NCBI GenBank assembly: GCA_946407725.1
Contig: CAMJPM010000005.1
Span: 1 to 64,000, forward strand
Origin: an uncultured Lachnospiraceae bacterium
GTDB lineage: Bacteria > Bacillota > Clostridia > Lachnospirales > Lachnospiraceae
Direction of reading: 5' to 3'
DNA length: 64,000 nucleotides
Shown here one piece after another: positions 42,496 to 54,000 of this stretch. Under the pieces are notes generated by a model that was not told the DNA's origin, did not search any database, and saw only the letters and a program-made list of their open reading frames with translations. A program made the position numbers and the translations under genes. Position 1 is the stretch's first letter, and each line of letters opens with the position of its first letter.

Positions 42496-44568
42496 ATGAA
42501 TTACATTGAGATCGTGATCGCCCTCATCATAATGCGCTGCGATGATTACCTCGTAAATGCCGGGCTGAGGTGCAGCTTAAATAAATATCCTTCACTTCAG
42601 AAGAGTGTTTTACGGATAAAAAAAGAAGATCTGGAGGCCTGGGCTGATGTGGAGAATCTAATAGAAAAAGGGAAGGAAGAAAACAGTGACATACGCGTTA
42701 AGAGATATACGGGTCTCATAAAGGAGCTGGGAGGCAATACGGTTATGCGGTCACTTCTGGATCTGCTGATAACCCTCTTTTGCTTTCCGGAATTCGGTGC
42801 ATATCTTACGGAGAACTTCGGCTATTCAGTAAACATACATCTCGCCTGCCTTCTGGAGGGGAGGATTTTTCCGGGGGAAGAGGAGATACGGGAATATGCG
42901 GATCTCATAGAAAAAATATGCTATGTGGACAGGAAAGCTTCTCCCTTGCAATATGCGGAGCTTTCGCTGGATGAGAGGGTCATGGGCTACATCCTTGGAG
43001 GAGACGCTCTGAGCCCCCTCCTTGCTCCATATACAAAGCTGTTCTTACATCAATCGTCTGATCTCCATGAAGCCTTTGTTAACCTTGATATTATCGACAG
43101 GGGAAGTGATTTCTTTAAGTGCGGCGGAAAGATACTGCAGCTTTCAGGAAAGGGCGGCAGGCGGTTTATCGTAAAGCATATCGCAAAGAAGCTGGGTGCG
43201 GATTTCCTCTTTTTGAATATTGCGGATTTTTTCCGTGAATCCGGGAAGGAAAGGTTTGAGATATTAAAGAGCGCCCTTATCCGGGAAGCCTTTTTTGACG
43301 GTACAGGCATCTGCTTTTTCGGTATCACGGAGGATTTCCTGAAAAAAGGATATGACACCAATGCCCGTATGAGGAGGGATCTGGAGGTTCTGGAGCGGAT
43401 CCTGTTCTCACCCATAAAGGAAGCGGGCATAAGCCTAATTCTCTGCGCGGATACCGGGAAATCCCTGCTCCAGTCAACGGAAAAGGGTGAATATCTCCTT
43501 ATGGAGCTGCCGGAAACAACTGACTATGAGGAACGGAAAAAACTCTGGTCAGGCTTTGCCTCCCTGTATTCCCTGGAGCTTGACGCGGACAGGTTTTCCA
43601 TGCGCTACCGTCTAAATCCCAGTGAGCTCTCGGTTGTGGTTCATTCTTTTCTGGAGAGAAGACCGGGAGTGGAGCATATCGGGGAAGAGGAAGAGACGCT
43701 TTTTATGAAGCTTTGTATGCAGCGGGCAGAAAATGAGGAGGGTCTCAATGTGGGACGGATAATCTATCCTGCCCAGAGGCTTAACGATGTAAAGATAAAG
43801 CCCGCCATCCGTTCGGTTCTGAATGATGTCATAGAGAGTATCAGGGAGAGCCCTGTGGTGCTTGACAGCTGGGGATTAAGGAAGAACTATCCCTACGGAA
43901 GGTCAGTATCACTTCTGCTTTCCGGACCTCCCGGAACCGGTAAGACCATGACGGCAAATGCCATAGCGGGAGAGCTGGGACTTCCTTTATATCAGGTTAA
44001 TCTCGCAAATATTGTGGATAAATACATAGGCGAGACCGAGAAAAACCTGGAAAAAGCCTTCCTTTTTGCGGAAAAGACCGACGCAGTACTTTTCTTTGAT
44101 GAGGCGGACGCACTTTTTGGCAGCAGAAGCGAGGTGCGTGACGCAAAAGACCGATATGCCAATACGGAAATAGCATATCTTCTGCAGAGGATAGAGGCCT
44201 TTGACGGAATAGTCGTTATGGCCACCAATATCCGCAGCAATATGGATCCGGCCTTTTTAAGGCGTATCCGCTATGTTGTACGATATGATAATCCCGACGA
44301 GGCTCTCCGGCGTGAGATCTGGGAGAGCTGCATAACCGAGGGATTTGAGCATGACGAAATAGATATTGATTATCTCGCTTCACAATTTGACAACTTTACC
44401 GGAAGCGTTATTAAGACGGTATTCTTAAACGCCTGCGCCTATGCGGCCGGAAGGGGAGAAAAACCCGGAATGCCACATCTTATCCACGCCATCCGCCATG
44501 AGCTGGAAAAGACCTCTACTGTGGCATTTTCAGCGGATACACTGGGCAAGTACGCCTATCTTCAATAA
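42496..44568 (+). CDS. Tandem AAA+ ATPase (degenerate N-terminal, active C-terminal module)
   Basis: 690 residues, soluble. The N-terminal 420 residues include a AAA-like segment without a P-loop (DFFKCGGKILQLSGKGGRRFIVKHIAKKLG where Walker A should be). The C-terminal module is complete: Walker A LLSGPPGTGKTMTANAIA near 480, pore-loop region YIGETEKNLEKAF, Walker B AVLFFDEADALFGSRSEV, sensor 1 VVMATNIRSNMD and arginine finger FLRRIRYVVRYD. Proteins of this layout occur with contractile injection systems and alone. No such structural genes are in the window, so the client is unknown. AAAGGAG lies before ATG 42496. It stands alone on the strand. Confidence 0.87.
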   Translation: MNYIEIVIALIIMRCDDYLVNAGLRCSLNKYPSLQKSVLRIKKEDLEAWADVENLIEKGKEENSDIRVKRYTGLIKELGGNTVMRSLLDLLITLFCFPEFGAYLTENFGYSVNIHLACLLEGRIFPGEEEIREYADLIEKICYVDRKASPLQYAELSLDERVMGYILGGDALSPLLAPYTKLFLHQSSDLHEAFVNLDIIDRGSDFFKCGGKILQLSGKGGRRFIVKHIAKKLGADFLFLNIADFFRESGKERFEILKSALIREAFFDGTGICFFGITEDFLKKGYDTNARMRRDLEVLERILFSPIKEAGISLILCADTGKSLLQSTEKGEYLLMELPETTDYEERKKLWSGFASLYSLELDADRFSMRYRLNPSELSVVVHSFLERRPGVEHIGEEEETLFMKLCMQRAENEEGLNVGRIIYPAQRLNDVKIKPAIRSVLNDVIESIRESPVVLDSWGLRKNYPYGRSVSLLLSGPPGTGKTMTANAIAGELGLPLYQVNLANIVDKYIGETEKNLEKAFLFAEKTDAVLFFDEADALFGSRSEVRDAKDRYANTEIAYLLQRIEAFDGIVVMATNIRSNMDPAFLRRIRYVVRYDNPDEALRREIWESCITEGFEHDEIDIDYLASQFDNFTGSVIKTVFLNACAYAAGRGEKPGMPHLIHAIRHELEKTSTVAFSADTLGKYAYLQ

Positions 44569-44731
44569 GGATCTGTTCATAAATAACGGTGACCGGCAGG
44601 CCGGATAACAGTAACAAACTTTCATTTATTAAAGTATTGAAAAGGACGGTCTGCTAAAATATAATATAGTAAACGAAACAGGCTGCACCGTAAGGTGGCA
44701 GGTGAAGCTTAAGGTTCGAGAGAGGTATATT

Positions 44732-45706
44732 ATGAGTAAGGTAAAGTGGGGTATACTCGGGACTGCCAATATAGCTGACAAGATGACGATTCCGGGAATG
44801 AAGGAAGCTGAAAACTGCGGGCTTTATGCCATTGCCGGAAGAAGCATTGATAAAGCAAATTCGTTTAAGGAAAAATTCGGGTTTGAAAAGGCTTACGGCA
44901 GCTATGAGGAACTGCTGCAGGATGGTGAAGTACAGGCAGTATACATTCCTCTGCCAAATAATCTCCATAAACAATGGGTAATAGAGGCACTGAAAGCGGG
45001 AAAACATGTTCTGTGTGAAAAGCCTCTCGGATTAAATGCTGACGAAGTCAGGGAAATGTTCAGAACTGCGGAGGAGTGCGGCAGATATCTTATGGAGGCA
45101 TATGCCTATCTCCACAACCCTTACGTTGAAAGTCTGAAAAAGGTTATAAGCAGTGATACCATAGGAGAAGTTGATTATGTCAGTACCGCTTTTATCACCC
45201 AGGGCTATAAGGAGGATATCAGGCTTTATAAGGAGCTTGGGGGCGGAGCCGTGTATGATCTGGGCTGCTATTGTACCACAATGATACTTACCCTTATAGA
45301 TTCCGATCCCGAATTTGTAAAGGCCAGCTCCGAGTTTTCGGATAAGGGAGTGGATCTGATGACCAGCGGGATCATCCGGTTTAAGAACGGCGCCAGGGCG
45401 GATTTCAGTGTCGGGATGGTGCTTGGAGAGGATACGGGGGACAGGTTTGACAGGCTTTATATCCACGGCTCTAAAGGTTCGGTAAAATCGTATGTGGAGT
45501 ATAACCAGGAGGGGGGGATCTCCTACGTGATATTTACAAAAGACGGTCTTAATAAAGACAGCATCTTTGTTCCAAACAACTATACTCTGGAAACGGAACA
45601 GATGGGAAGATGCATACTTAATGGCGAAAAACCCCTTGTAACGTCCGAATTTTCAATTAAAAATACGCTTCTGATGGACCAGATTCTTAAGGAAGCAGGG
45701 TATTAA
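44732..45706 (+). CDS. Gfo/Idh/MocA-family NAD(P)-dependent oxidoreductase
   Basis: 324 residues from ATG 44732 (GAGAGG upstream). Rossmann start VKWGILGTANIADKM, then AVYIPLPNNLHKQWVIEALKAGKHVLCEKPLG with the EKP motif, and MEAYAYLHNP. The C-terminal part has the Gfo/Idh/MocA alpha/beta dimer domain (GGGAVYDLGCY, with Asp/Gly in place). Members oxidise or reduce sugars, inositols or related compounds; the substrate is not deducible. No sugar genes are adjacent. Confidence 0.92.
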   Translation: MSKVKWGILGTANIADKMTIPGMKEAENCGLYAIAGRSIDKANSFKEKFGFEKAYGSYEELLQDGEVQAVYIPLPNNLHKQWVIEALKAGKHVLCEKPLGLNADEVREMFRTAEECGRYLMEAYAYLHNPYVESLKKVISSDTIGEVDYVSTAFITQGYKEDIRLYKELGGGAVYDLGCYCTTMILTLIDSDPEFVKASSEFSDKGVDLMTSGIIRFKNGARADFSVGMVLGEDTGDRFDRLYIHGSKGSVKSYVEYNQEGGISYVIFTKDGLNKDSIFVPNNYTLETEQMGRCILNGEKPLVTSEFSIKNTLLMDQILKEAGY

Positions 45707-45741
45707 ATCAACATCACTACTAAACACTAAGGAGGTATCGA

Positions 45742-47163
45742 ATGTTTTTTGGGAAGAGTAAGAATGTACGTGAGGATGCAGCTTCGTCGGAGATTCGTGA
45801 ACTGGAGGAAGAACTCCTGGAAGCTTCCGAACGTGCAGAGCTTGCGGAAAAAATGCTGGATGCTGTGAATAACAGCACACATCTGGGATTATGGACAGCA
45901 TATTACAATGAAGCGGGTGAGAACGACAGGGTAGTATATTCCGATGAATTCAGAAGGATGCTTGGCTATACAAAGAGTGAGCTTCCAGATGCTATAAGCT
46001 CTTTAGAAAAGCTTATACACCCCGATGATACGGAAGCGGCTTTCGGGGCTTACGCTGCCGCTGCCGCTGATACATCAAACCGGACAAAGTTCTATATAGA
46101 CTATAGACTGCGTATCAAGAGCGGTGATTATAAATGGTTCCATGCTGCAGGGGAATGTGTCCGTAACTCGAACGGTTCACCCAGGGTTTTTGTGGGTACC
46201 TTTACTGATATTGACAGACAGAAGAAAACTGCTGAGGAATTCGAGGTCAATGAGAGAAGACAGAAAGCAGTTGAGATTATGATGCTGGAAGGCACATGGA
46301 GCATGGATCTCACCAAATATGCCATAGATGATCCATCTTCTCCCGTGGTTTTTTCCGACCAGTTCAAAAAGATCCTCGGGTATTCCGGATCCCATGATTT
46401 TCCGGATGTTATGCAGTCCTGGATAACAAAGATTCACCCCGATGACGTGGCAGGGGCTTCCGAGGCAATGGGCAGGCAGCTTTCGGATCCCTCCGGAAAG
46501 ACCGTATTTGACATGGAATACCGTATGCAGCATAAGAGCGGTGAGTACAGATGGGTGAGGGCTTCCAGCACTGTTATATGGTCATTTGACCGGACAAGGC
46601 CGCTTATGGCTGTCGGAACTATTCTTGACATCAGCAGTCAGAAGGAGAGCCAGCTTCGTTTCCAGGAGGAAATGGCACCCAAGATCGAATCCTTAAGAGA
46701 AGGCATCACCAATATAGCATCCACGGTACGGCTGGCTACAAACCAGATGAAGGATGTGGCGGAGCAGCAGGCGGATATCACCGAATCAGCGCGTAATATC
46801 GAAAAGTCCGTTGATGCATCAATGGGTATCATTACCGGAATAAAGAGGATTGCGGATCAGACCAACCTGCTGTCCCTGAATGCTTCCATCGAGGCGGCAA
46901 GAGCCGGAGAAGCGGGACGCGGATTTGCGGTTGTTGCGGGAGAGGTTCAGAGCCTGTCCAGCTCCACAAAAGAGACTACTGATCATATTTCGGGAATCCT
47001 CGGTGAAATGAACAGCTCCATAAAGGAAATGCTGGGCAAGATAAATGCCATAAGCGAAAACGTTTCCTCGGAAAATACAGAGATGGAAGAGATCAACAGC
47101 ACCATAGAGGAACTTCACTCCCATGCGGATGAAATAGGAAAGATGGTTTCCACACTGTTTTAA
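45742..47163 (+). CDS. Soluble PAS-PAS methyl-accepting chemotaxis-type protein
   Basis: 473 residues, no membrane helix. Two PAS_3 domains (about 40-160 and 175-300), each with the end motif [11 protein letters not shown] / [12 protein letters not shown]. The signalling part (310-473) has the MCP hairpin tip [30 protein letters not shown], giving contact to CheA/CheW in this family. Flanking coiled coils are short. It starts behind TAAGGAGGT and ends at a terminator. It may sense redox or a small ligand through PAS. No che genes are in the window. Confidence 0.93.
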   Translation: MFFGKSKNVREDAASSEIRELEEELLEASERAELAEKMLDAVNNSTHLGLWTAYYNEAGENDRVVYSDEFRRMLGYTKSELPDAISSLEKLIHPDDTEAAFGAYAAAAADTSNRTKFYIDYRLRIKSGDYKWFHAAGECVRNSNGSPRVFVGTFTDIDRQKKTAEEFEVNERRQKAVEIMMLEGTWSMDLTKYAIDDPSSPVVFSDQFKKILGYSGSHDFPDVMQSWITKIHPDDVAGASEAMGRQLSDPSGKTVFDMEYRMQHKSGEYRWVRASSTVIWSFDRTRPLMAVGTILDISSQKESQLRFQEEMAPKIESLREGITNIASTVRLATNQMKDVAEQQADITESARNIEKSVDASMGIITGIKRIADQTNLLSLNASIEAARAGEAGRGFAVVAGEVQSLSSSTKETTDHISGILGEMNSSIKEMLGKINAISENVSSENTEMEEINSTIEELHSHADEIGKMVSTLF

Positions 47164-47193
47164 TAATCGTTGTGGTGATATAGAAAATCAATC

Positions 47194-47226
47194 AAAAGGA
47201 CTCCGGATTAACCGGAGTCCTTTTTT
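47194..47226. terminator. Bidirectional terminator between the chemoreceptor and kinase genes
   Basis: AAAAGGACTCCGG, loop ATTAA, CCGGAGTCCTTTTTT. A-rich and T-rich flanks serve both convergent genes; the stop of the minus-strand kinase is at 47225. Confidence 0.9.
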
Positions 47227-50200
47227 AGAATTCATCTACAGTGAAAGTGTAGAGGCTTATATCCAGATTGTCCGTGATGGCAGTCACCACTGTATCATAC
47301 ATCTCCATTGCCCTGTCATGATCCTTTTCAATGGCGGCACCATCCCCTTCCTTGGCAGCGCTTTCCAGACCCAATGCTATGGAGGAAAGCTCGTTTGCGC
47401 CGATGGTCTTGGAAGAGCTCTTAAGGGAATGGATCAGTATCTTGTAATTTTCCCAATCCTTTTCATCATAATAGGTTGTAAGATTCTTTCTGCGGTCCTC
47501 ATGATCAGAAGCATATTCCGACAGGATTGATTTGTAGAATTCCTCGTCATTCTGGAAGGCAACCATGCCGTTAACCACATCCACGCCTGATTTCCTTAAG
47601 GCAGCAAACAGAGGAGTGCTCCGGTCAAATCCGGGAGCGTTCTCTTCTGTATCAGATCCGGCCTCCTGAAGGAATGCCGGATTGTCAGAGGAGGGCTCGA
47701 CGGTGGTCTTGTCGGGTATGTTCTCTGTGACGACGTCACTGGTGTCCGTGGCTTTTCCGGAAACGTCCCCGGCGCTTTTCCGGGAGTTGTCAGCGGTGAC
47801 TTCCTTAAGTTTTTCCTTCGGAAGGTATTTAAGGAGCGTTTTTTCAAGAGCAATGCCGTTAATGGGCTTGGTGAGGTAATCCGTAAAGCCCTCTTCCATG
47901 TAGTGCTCCCTTGCGCCTGAAAGGGCATCGGCGGTAAGACAGATAATGGGAGTGTCTTTATTCAGTCCGTTTTCAAGGGCTTTAATACGCTCCATGGTCT
48001 CTGTTCCGTCCATTTCAGGCATACGCTGGTCCATAAGGATCAGATCATAGGCGTTCTTTTCTGCAAGGCTGATGGCCTCAGGGCCGTTAGATGCTGTATA
48101 GATATTAAGCTCTGTTTTTTTAAGCAGGTTAATGGCCACCATAATGTTCATTCTGGTATCGTCCACTATCAGGATATCCGCATCCGGAGCGTGGAAGGAT
48201 TCTTTGTAGTAGGAATTGTCCGAGGTTTCGTTTATTACCGTGTAATCACCGAGAGGCGTGTCATTTTCTACCTCCTGCCAGAGCTCAAAAGAAAATACTG
48301 AGCCTTCACCGTATACGCTCTGAACCTGGAGATCACTTCCCATAAGGGCTAAAAGCCTGGTGGTTATGGACATGCCGAGACCGGTTCCCTCGATGTGGCG
48401 GTTCTTCTCCACATCCAGCCTTTCAAAGGACTGGAAGAGCCGGTCCATGTCGCAGTCTTTTATGCCCATTCCGGTATCCTTTACCTCAACATAGAGGAGA
48501 ATGCCCTTGTCCAGTTTTTCCTTTGACGCTATCGTGAGGGTTACGCTGCCTTCGGGAGTGTATTTTACGGCGTTTGTTAAGAGATTCATTATTACCTGGT
48601 TGATCCTTGCATCATCACCGTACAGTTCACTGGGAAGAGCGGGATCAGCGTTTACTATGAGCTCCAGCCCCTTTGCGGAAGCCCTTTCCCTGATGGAATT
48701 CACAAGATAGGTGATGAGGGATCTCACGCTGTAACGTACCGGAACAATCTCCATCTTTCCGTCCTCTATCTTTGAGAAATCCAGTATGCTGTTTATGAGC
48801 TGTAAAAGCATTCTGCCGGAAGCACCGATGTTCCTTGAATATTCCAGGATATTGGCACCGGCAGCCTCTCTCATTATCATTTCGTTCATGCCAAGAATAG
48901 CATTTATTGGTGTACGGATCTCATGGGACATGTCGGCAAGGAAGCTGCCCTTGGCCTTGTTTGCTTCGTCCGCTGCCAGCTTTTCAAGCTTCAATACCTC
49001 GGCCTCGTACTCCTGCTTCTGCCTGCTGATATTCATTTCCTCCACTTTTTTACTGTAGGACTGCTCATTTCTGTAGCTTAAGTAGTAGAAGAAGGAGATC
49101 AGCGCAAAAACACCCAGGGAAATGATTATATTGACGAAAATCTGAGAGGAAAGGTCTCCCATCAGCTCGGCGTCGGTGATCACTATAACCACATACCACT
49201 GGTTCATGACGCTGCTTATAAAGAGAGTACAGTCCGTATCGTTTATTCTGGTATCCAGAGTTCCCTTATCCACCTGAACAATGGAATCTGCAAGGGCGGC
49301 ACCCAGAACATCATGGGTGTTCTTTCCGTTTAATTCCGGATCCGGGTGAGCGATGATCATACCGTTCTGATCTACGATCATTCCGTAGCCCTTTCCGGAG
49401 ATGTCCGCGTTTCCGATAAGATCCTGGATGTGATCGGTGATAACATCCAGTGCTACGATATTCTGGCCTGTTTTGGTATTGGACTTTCCACCGGAGATAC
49501 GTTTACAGAAGGTTATTACCATGGAGTTTGTCTGGGCATCGATATAGGGTGATACGATAACGGTGCTTCCGTCGCCGCTAACGGCGGATTTGTACCAGTC
49601 CCTGCTTTCCGGATCATAGCCTTCCGGCGGTTCCCAGCCCAGGCCGTCCATGTATTCGCCGTAAATATAGGCGTAGAGACCGGTAAAGTTTTCGTCTAAA
49701 AGATGTTTCTGGTGACTTGTCTGGTTGACTATATACTGCCTTATGTTGTCAGGCTTTGTCTTTTCCTGGACCATGATGTCAACTGTATCAGCCGTAGCCC
49801 AGAGAGCGGTTTCGGCAATGGTCAGATAGTTTTTTAATTCCGTAGCAGTAACGGAGGCTTTATCCATCCCGTAGGCATAGATCTTTTCCGTGGATGCATT
49901 GTATAACAGTCTGGTATTATATACCACCGTAAATACCATGAGTCCCAGGGTTACAAGAAGGGTAAAGACCAGATTGAAACGGCTGCGTTTTTCTATGACT
50001 TCTCCCCTGCTTTCTTTTTCCATGGTTCTGTAGCGGAAAGCAGTGAGGAAAATGATGCACAGGATAAGGACGGAAATAAAGATGGAGATCAGGAACAGTG
50101 TAATGGCTATGGAACTGTAGGCACTTTCGTCACTTCCGGCGGGTATACTGTTTTTCATCTGCATTGCCACCAGATATCCGCTGATACAGCCTCCGAATAT

Positions 50201-50911
50201 TACGAAGGACACAATGGCCTGGAGCAGGAACTGGAAATGCATCCCGTCGGGGTTGTCTTTTTTGGCAGAATTAACCTTTAATGCGTATTCTTTTGCCATT
50301 GCAACCGGGATCATAAGTTCTGCCGCATAGCTTGTAAAGGCAAAGTAGTAGTAGGGATTAGTGAGATTGCTGTCCCAGGAAAAGCAGGATGCGGTCCACA
50401 TTCCGTACTGGGTGAAGATGAAGAACAGAACTGCCGCAATTACAAAAGGAAAAACGTCCCCGTTCTTCCTGTTTTTATGATAATAAAGAAGTGACTGGAG
50501 ACAGATGACTGCCGTTGCGGTGAGCAGTGTCCCCTGCCATACATTGTTTATTATCCCTCCGAAAGTGATATAGAGAAGAAACTGGGCAATATTCAGGGGG
50601 ATGGGGATGAGCATCAGCGGATGGAAATACCGCTTTGAGCCTGGGGAGCGCATATGTAAAATAAGCAGAAACAAAACAAGATATCCCACATTCCATCCGA
50701 AATAGGCTATGAGCGCAGAGACATCCGGATACGAACCAATGACGAGGGTATATAAAGTCCAGTAATAATCGCTTAAAAGAAAGGCGAGAAAGAAAACAGA
50801 CGAATAAAACCAGCCCCGTACGGGCGTTTCAATGTAACGGAACAGGCAGAATAACAGGCCGATCACGGCTGTGAGAAGCATAACGATATTTTCTATATTG
50901 TCAACTCCCAT
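47225..50911 (-). CDS. 7TM-dCache hybrid histidine kinase with REC and Hpt domains
   Basis: 1228 residues from ATG 50911 (GGGGGA upstream; an in-frame extension of 36 codons is AT-rich and unlikely). Two membrane blocks: about seven helices in the first 230 residues, further helices at 245-345, then a double-Cache domain (about 350-600), helix near 605-625, coiled coil, HisKA (DMSHEIRTPINAI), HATPase_c (NLLTNAVKYT, DTGMG, GTGLG), receiver (LIVDDTRMN, LMDQRMPEMDG, KPINGI), an acidic/Ser-Thr linker and Hpt (ILIHSLKSSSKTIGA). Its Cache domain has SRDWY and PYIDAQT, the amino-acid-binding pattern, and is closest in wording to the kinase at 35795. Single gene. Confidence 0.92.
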   Translation of the reverse strand: MGVDNIENIVMLLTAVIGLLFCLFRYIETPVRGWFYSSVFFLAFLLSDYYWTLYTLVIGSYPDVSALIAYFGWNVGYLVLFLLILHMRSPGSKRYFHPLMLIPIPLNIAQFLLYITFGGIINNVWQGTLLTATAVICLQSLLYYHKNRKNGDVFPFVIAAVLFFIFTQYGMWTASCFSWDSNLTNPYYYFAFTSYAAELMIPVAMAKEYALKVNSAKKDNPDGMHFQFLLQAIVSFVIFGGCISGYLVAMQMKNSIPAGSDESAYSSIAITLFLISIFISVLILCIIFLTAFRYRTMEKESRGEVIEKRSRFNLVFTLLVTLGLMVFTVVYNTRLLYNASTEKIYAYGMDKASVTATELKNYLTIAETALWATADTVDIMVQEKTKPDNIRQYIVNQTSHQKHLLDENFTGLYAYIYGEYMDGLGWEPPEGYDPESRDWYKSAVSGDGSTVIVSPYIDAQTNSMVITFCKRISGGKSNTKTGQNIVALDVITDHIQDLIGNADISGKGYGMIVDQNGMIIAHPDPELNGKNTHDVLGAALADSIVQVDKGTLDTRINDTDCTLFISSVMNQWYVVIVITDAELMGDLSSQIFVNIIISLGVFALISFFYYLSYRNEQSYSKKVEEMNISRQKQEYEAEVLKLEKLAADEANKAKGSFLADMSHEIRTPINAILGMNEMIMREAAGANILEYSRNIGASGRMLLQLINSILDFSKIEDGKMEIVPVRYSVRSLITYLVNSIRERASAKGLELIVNADPALPSELYGDDARINQVIMNLLTNAVKYTPEGSVTLTIASKEKLDKGILLYVEVKDTGMGIKDCDMDRLFQSFERLDVEKNRHIEGTGLGMSITTRLLALMGSDLQVQSVYGEGSVFSFELWQEVENDTPLGDYTVINETSDNSYYKESFHAPDADILIVDDTRMNIMVAINLLKKTELNIYTASNGPEAISLAEKNAYDLILMDQRMPEMDGTETMERIKALENGLNKDTPIICLTADALSGAREHYMEEGFTDYLTKPINGIALEKTLLKYLPKEKLKEVTADNSRKSAGDVSGKATDTSDVVTENIPDKTTVEPSSDNPAFLQEAGSDTEENAPGFDRSTPLFAALRKSGVDVVNGMVAFQNDEEFYKSILSEYASDHEDRRKNLTTYYDEKDWENYKILIHSLKSSSKTIGANELSSIALGLESAAKEGDGAAIEKDHDRAMEMYDTVVTAITDNLDISLYTFTVDEF

Positions 50912-51022
50912 TTTGTCCCCCGAGAGTTTTCTTTTCCTTAAGTTATCAAAATCTACAAATTTTATTATACTAAAAACACGCGGTTTATGCAATTGTATGA
51001 TACTAACGTCAAAAGTCAAAAG

Positions 51023-54000
51023 TTATACATCATCAATAAACTCCAGCCGGCTGCCGGTTCCGGTTTTGATTACCTTTATCTGACGGGGAATGCTTTCCTT
51101 CAGCTCCTCACGGTGGCTGATGATGCCGATCAGCCTGTTTGCCCCTGAAAGACCCGTAAGTGTTTCTATAGTGGTGGTAATAAGGTTCTTATCCAGGGTT
51201 CCAAAGCCTTCATCCACGAAAAGGGCATCCATCTGGATACCTCCGAGATTGGATGAAACCGTATCCGATAACCCCAGTGCCAGACAGAGGGAGGCCTCAA
51301 AGCTTTCGCCGCCGGAAAGATCCCTTACGGGCCGTCTTTTGCCGGTGGAATAGTCCAGAACCGTGAGATCCAGAAAATTGCTGCTCTTTTTTCCAAGGGC
51401 GTCCTCCTGACGGAAAAATCTGAACTTTCCGCTGCTCATGGGCAGGAGACGGCGGTTTGCGGCGTCAATTATCCCGTCAAAGCCCGCTGCCTGAATATAT
51501 TGTTCAAGGGTTATCTTTCCGTTTCCCGTGGTGCCCCTGACCAGATTATAAAGCCTTTGGCACAGGCTGTGTTCCCTGATGGAATCCTTAAGCTCCTTTT
51601 CCCGGGACAGGATCTTTTTTAATTTGTCTTCATTATTATCTATCCTGTTAATAAGCCCGTTCTTACGGTTCCTTATGTTTTCCAGGTTCAGGGAGGAATC
51701 CTGGCATTTCGTCTGTAAGGCGGATATATCCGAAAACTCCCTGCCCCGGGCGTCTTCCTCCGCCTGAAGGAGCTGTCTTTCATTGGCGGCTCTGTCCTGA
51801 TGGTACCTGTTTATCTCATTTTCTGTTGCTGCGAGTTGTTCTCCGGGAACTACAAAGGAAAACATTTCCTCTGCGGAAGAGAGCTCCCGCTCCTTAAGAG
51901 CCTGTTCAAAAGCTTCTTTTTTAAGGACTGTGTCCTTTTTTTGCTTTTCAAGGGATTTTTCACAGGTTTCAAGGGCTGCCCCTAATGCGGCAGTGAGTTC
52001 GTCTGCAGCTTTTTTTTCGTTGACGGCGTTATTTATTTCCTTAAGAATGAGCTCTCTTTTTTCTGCTGCAGCCTTCATTTCGGTCTCTGCCTCTTCCCAG
52101 GTGCTGTATCGGAGCTTCCGGTAAGAGGAAAGATAAGCCTTTTTCTCCGCGATGTTCTTCTCCGTATCCTGCTTTTTCTTCTCAAAAGCCGCCCTTTCTT
52201 CTGATAAGGATTTTGTTTCGCTGCCCCGGAGGTGTTCCAGCTTTTCCCTGGCTTTTTTCAGAGTATTGCAGTCATGCTCTGCCGACAGGACTGCCGCACT
52301 GTTATCGCTTATCTTTTTTTGGATAAGGGGAAGAGCCTCGTTTATATTTGATATAAGGTCAGAAAGAGAGTCCTCTTTCACACTGAAATCAAGGAGGCTG
52401 TTTTCAAGGGTTTCCCTGATATCCCTGCTTAAAGTGTTATCCAGAGCGTCCAATGCGGTTTTCAGCTTTTCAGCCTCTGTGTTCGCAGAGTTTTTCAGCT
52501 CTCTCAGATCGTCGCTTTTTTTCTTCAGCTTTTTATATTTTTCCTCAGTGACCGTTTTTTCAGGCAGAAGAGCCGGCTCCGGATGGTGCAGGGAACCGCA
52601 GACAGGGCATTTTTCACCGTCTTTAAGGTTCACAGCCAGGATTCCGGCCCTGCAGTCATCCAGGGCTGTTTCCGCTTCAAGCCGTTTTTTTTCGGCGTCA
52701 AGATACAGCTTTGAGGCTTCCAGGTAAGCGTTCTGTTTCAGGAGAAGGGTTTCTGACATTTCATCCCGCCGGGGTAGAGTTTCATTTATGATAGAAACTG
52801 TATTCTTCAGAAGCCCTGAAAGCAGATCCTCCTCTGAAAGAAGCCGGGCAAGTCTTTCTGGGCTGTCTTCAAGCTCCGCTGTGGTTTTAGTGAGGGAGGA
52901 TATCTCTTTTTCCAGAGCCTTCTCTCTGTCTGTAAGCATCAGTTTTTCTTCGGAAAGCCGGATGCTGTTTTCCGTAAGCGTCTTAAGTTCCCCTGAAATA
53001 CGCTCCCTTTCCCGGTATCCGCTTTCCTCATCTTTTATCCTGTTTACGGTGTTTTGAAGCTCTTCGGTTTCCACCTCCCGTTCTTTTGAGAGGAGAAGTG
53101 CTTTTGCGGCTTCACCGGCGCATTTTTTGGCTTTTAACAGTTCAGATCTTTTATCGGAGATCAGGGCGGTTATTTCCCCTGCTTCATGTTCTGAATTCTG
53201 CCAGGATTTATACAGGGGATGGAGCTCATGGACAGCGGTTTTCTGTTTTTTTAGCCTTTCCTCCAGTTTAAGGATCTCATCTTTTTTTTCGTCAAGAGCC
53301 TCTTTCTCCTTTCTGAAAAGGGAAAGCCTCTCTAAAATTACGTTGTTGGTCTCGGCTGTGGCAAGAGCGGATTTAAGACGTTCATCTGTCTCTTCCGCTG
53401 CTTTGAGACCGGATTCCACAGCCTCAAGAGCTTCCCGGTCGAAAGCAATAAGGTCTGTAATGAGATCTGTTAATTCATCGGTATTCCAGGCGCTTCCGGT
53501 GTTTTCCGCCTTCGTTTTAAGGTCATCGAGCCTTTCTTCAAAAGGGCTTCCGGGTTCACAGCTAACGTCCAGAAAATACTGTATCACACTGTTCTCTGTC
53601 CGTTTTTTTCTCTCGCAGGCGGCGTTCATCCTGTCTTTCAGCCTGTATTCCATGTTGTTGTAGCTTCCGGTCTGAAAGATGGTGCGGAGAATCTTTGTGC
53701 GTTCCTCGGTTTTTGCGTTCAGCAGGTCATAGAACTCCCCCTGGGCTATCATGGATATCTGTTTAAATTGCCGCTCATCTATATGGAGGATGTCAATGAC
53801 CGCAGTATTTACCTGGGTCAGGCCCTCGACGGTGTCCCCGTTATCTTTATAGAGAACAGCGCTTCCGTTTATGTGGGTCATTCCGCTTCCCCGGATCTTT
53901 ATCCTGTCATACTCCGGGCATCTTTTTATGCGGTATTCCCGGCCCTGGTGGGAAAATGTAAAGTCCACATAGCTTTCGGTATCAGGGGCGGCATATTCGC

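Noticed and set aside
42496..44568. Part of a contractile injection system or phage-like island
   Set aside because: Only the ATPase is suggestive; no structural genes lie within 20 kb on either side.
52152..52727. 191-residue plus-strand reading frame rich in Ser and Phe
   Set aside because: Mirror of the SbcC coiled coil (Glu/Lys codons read backwards as Ser/Phe), a common artefact.
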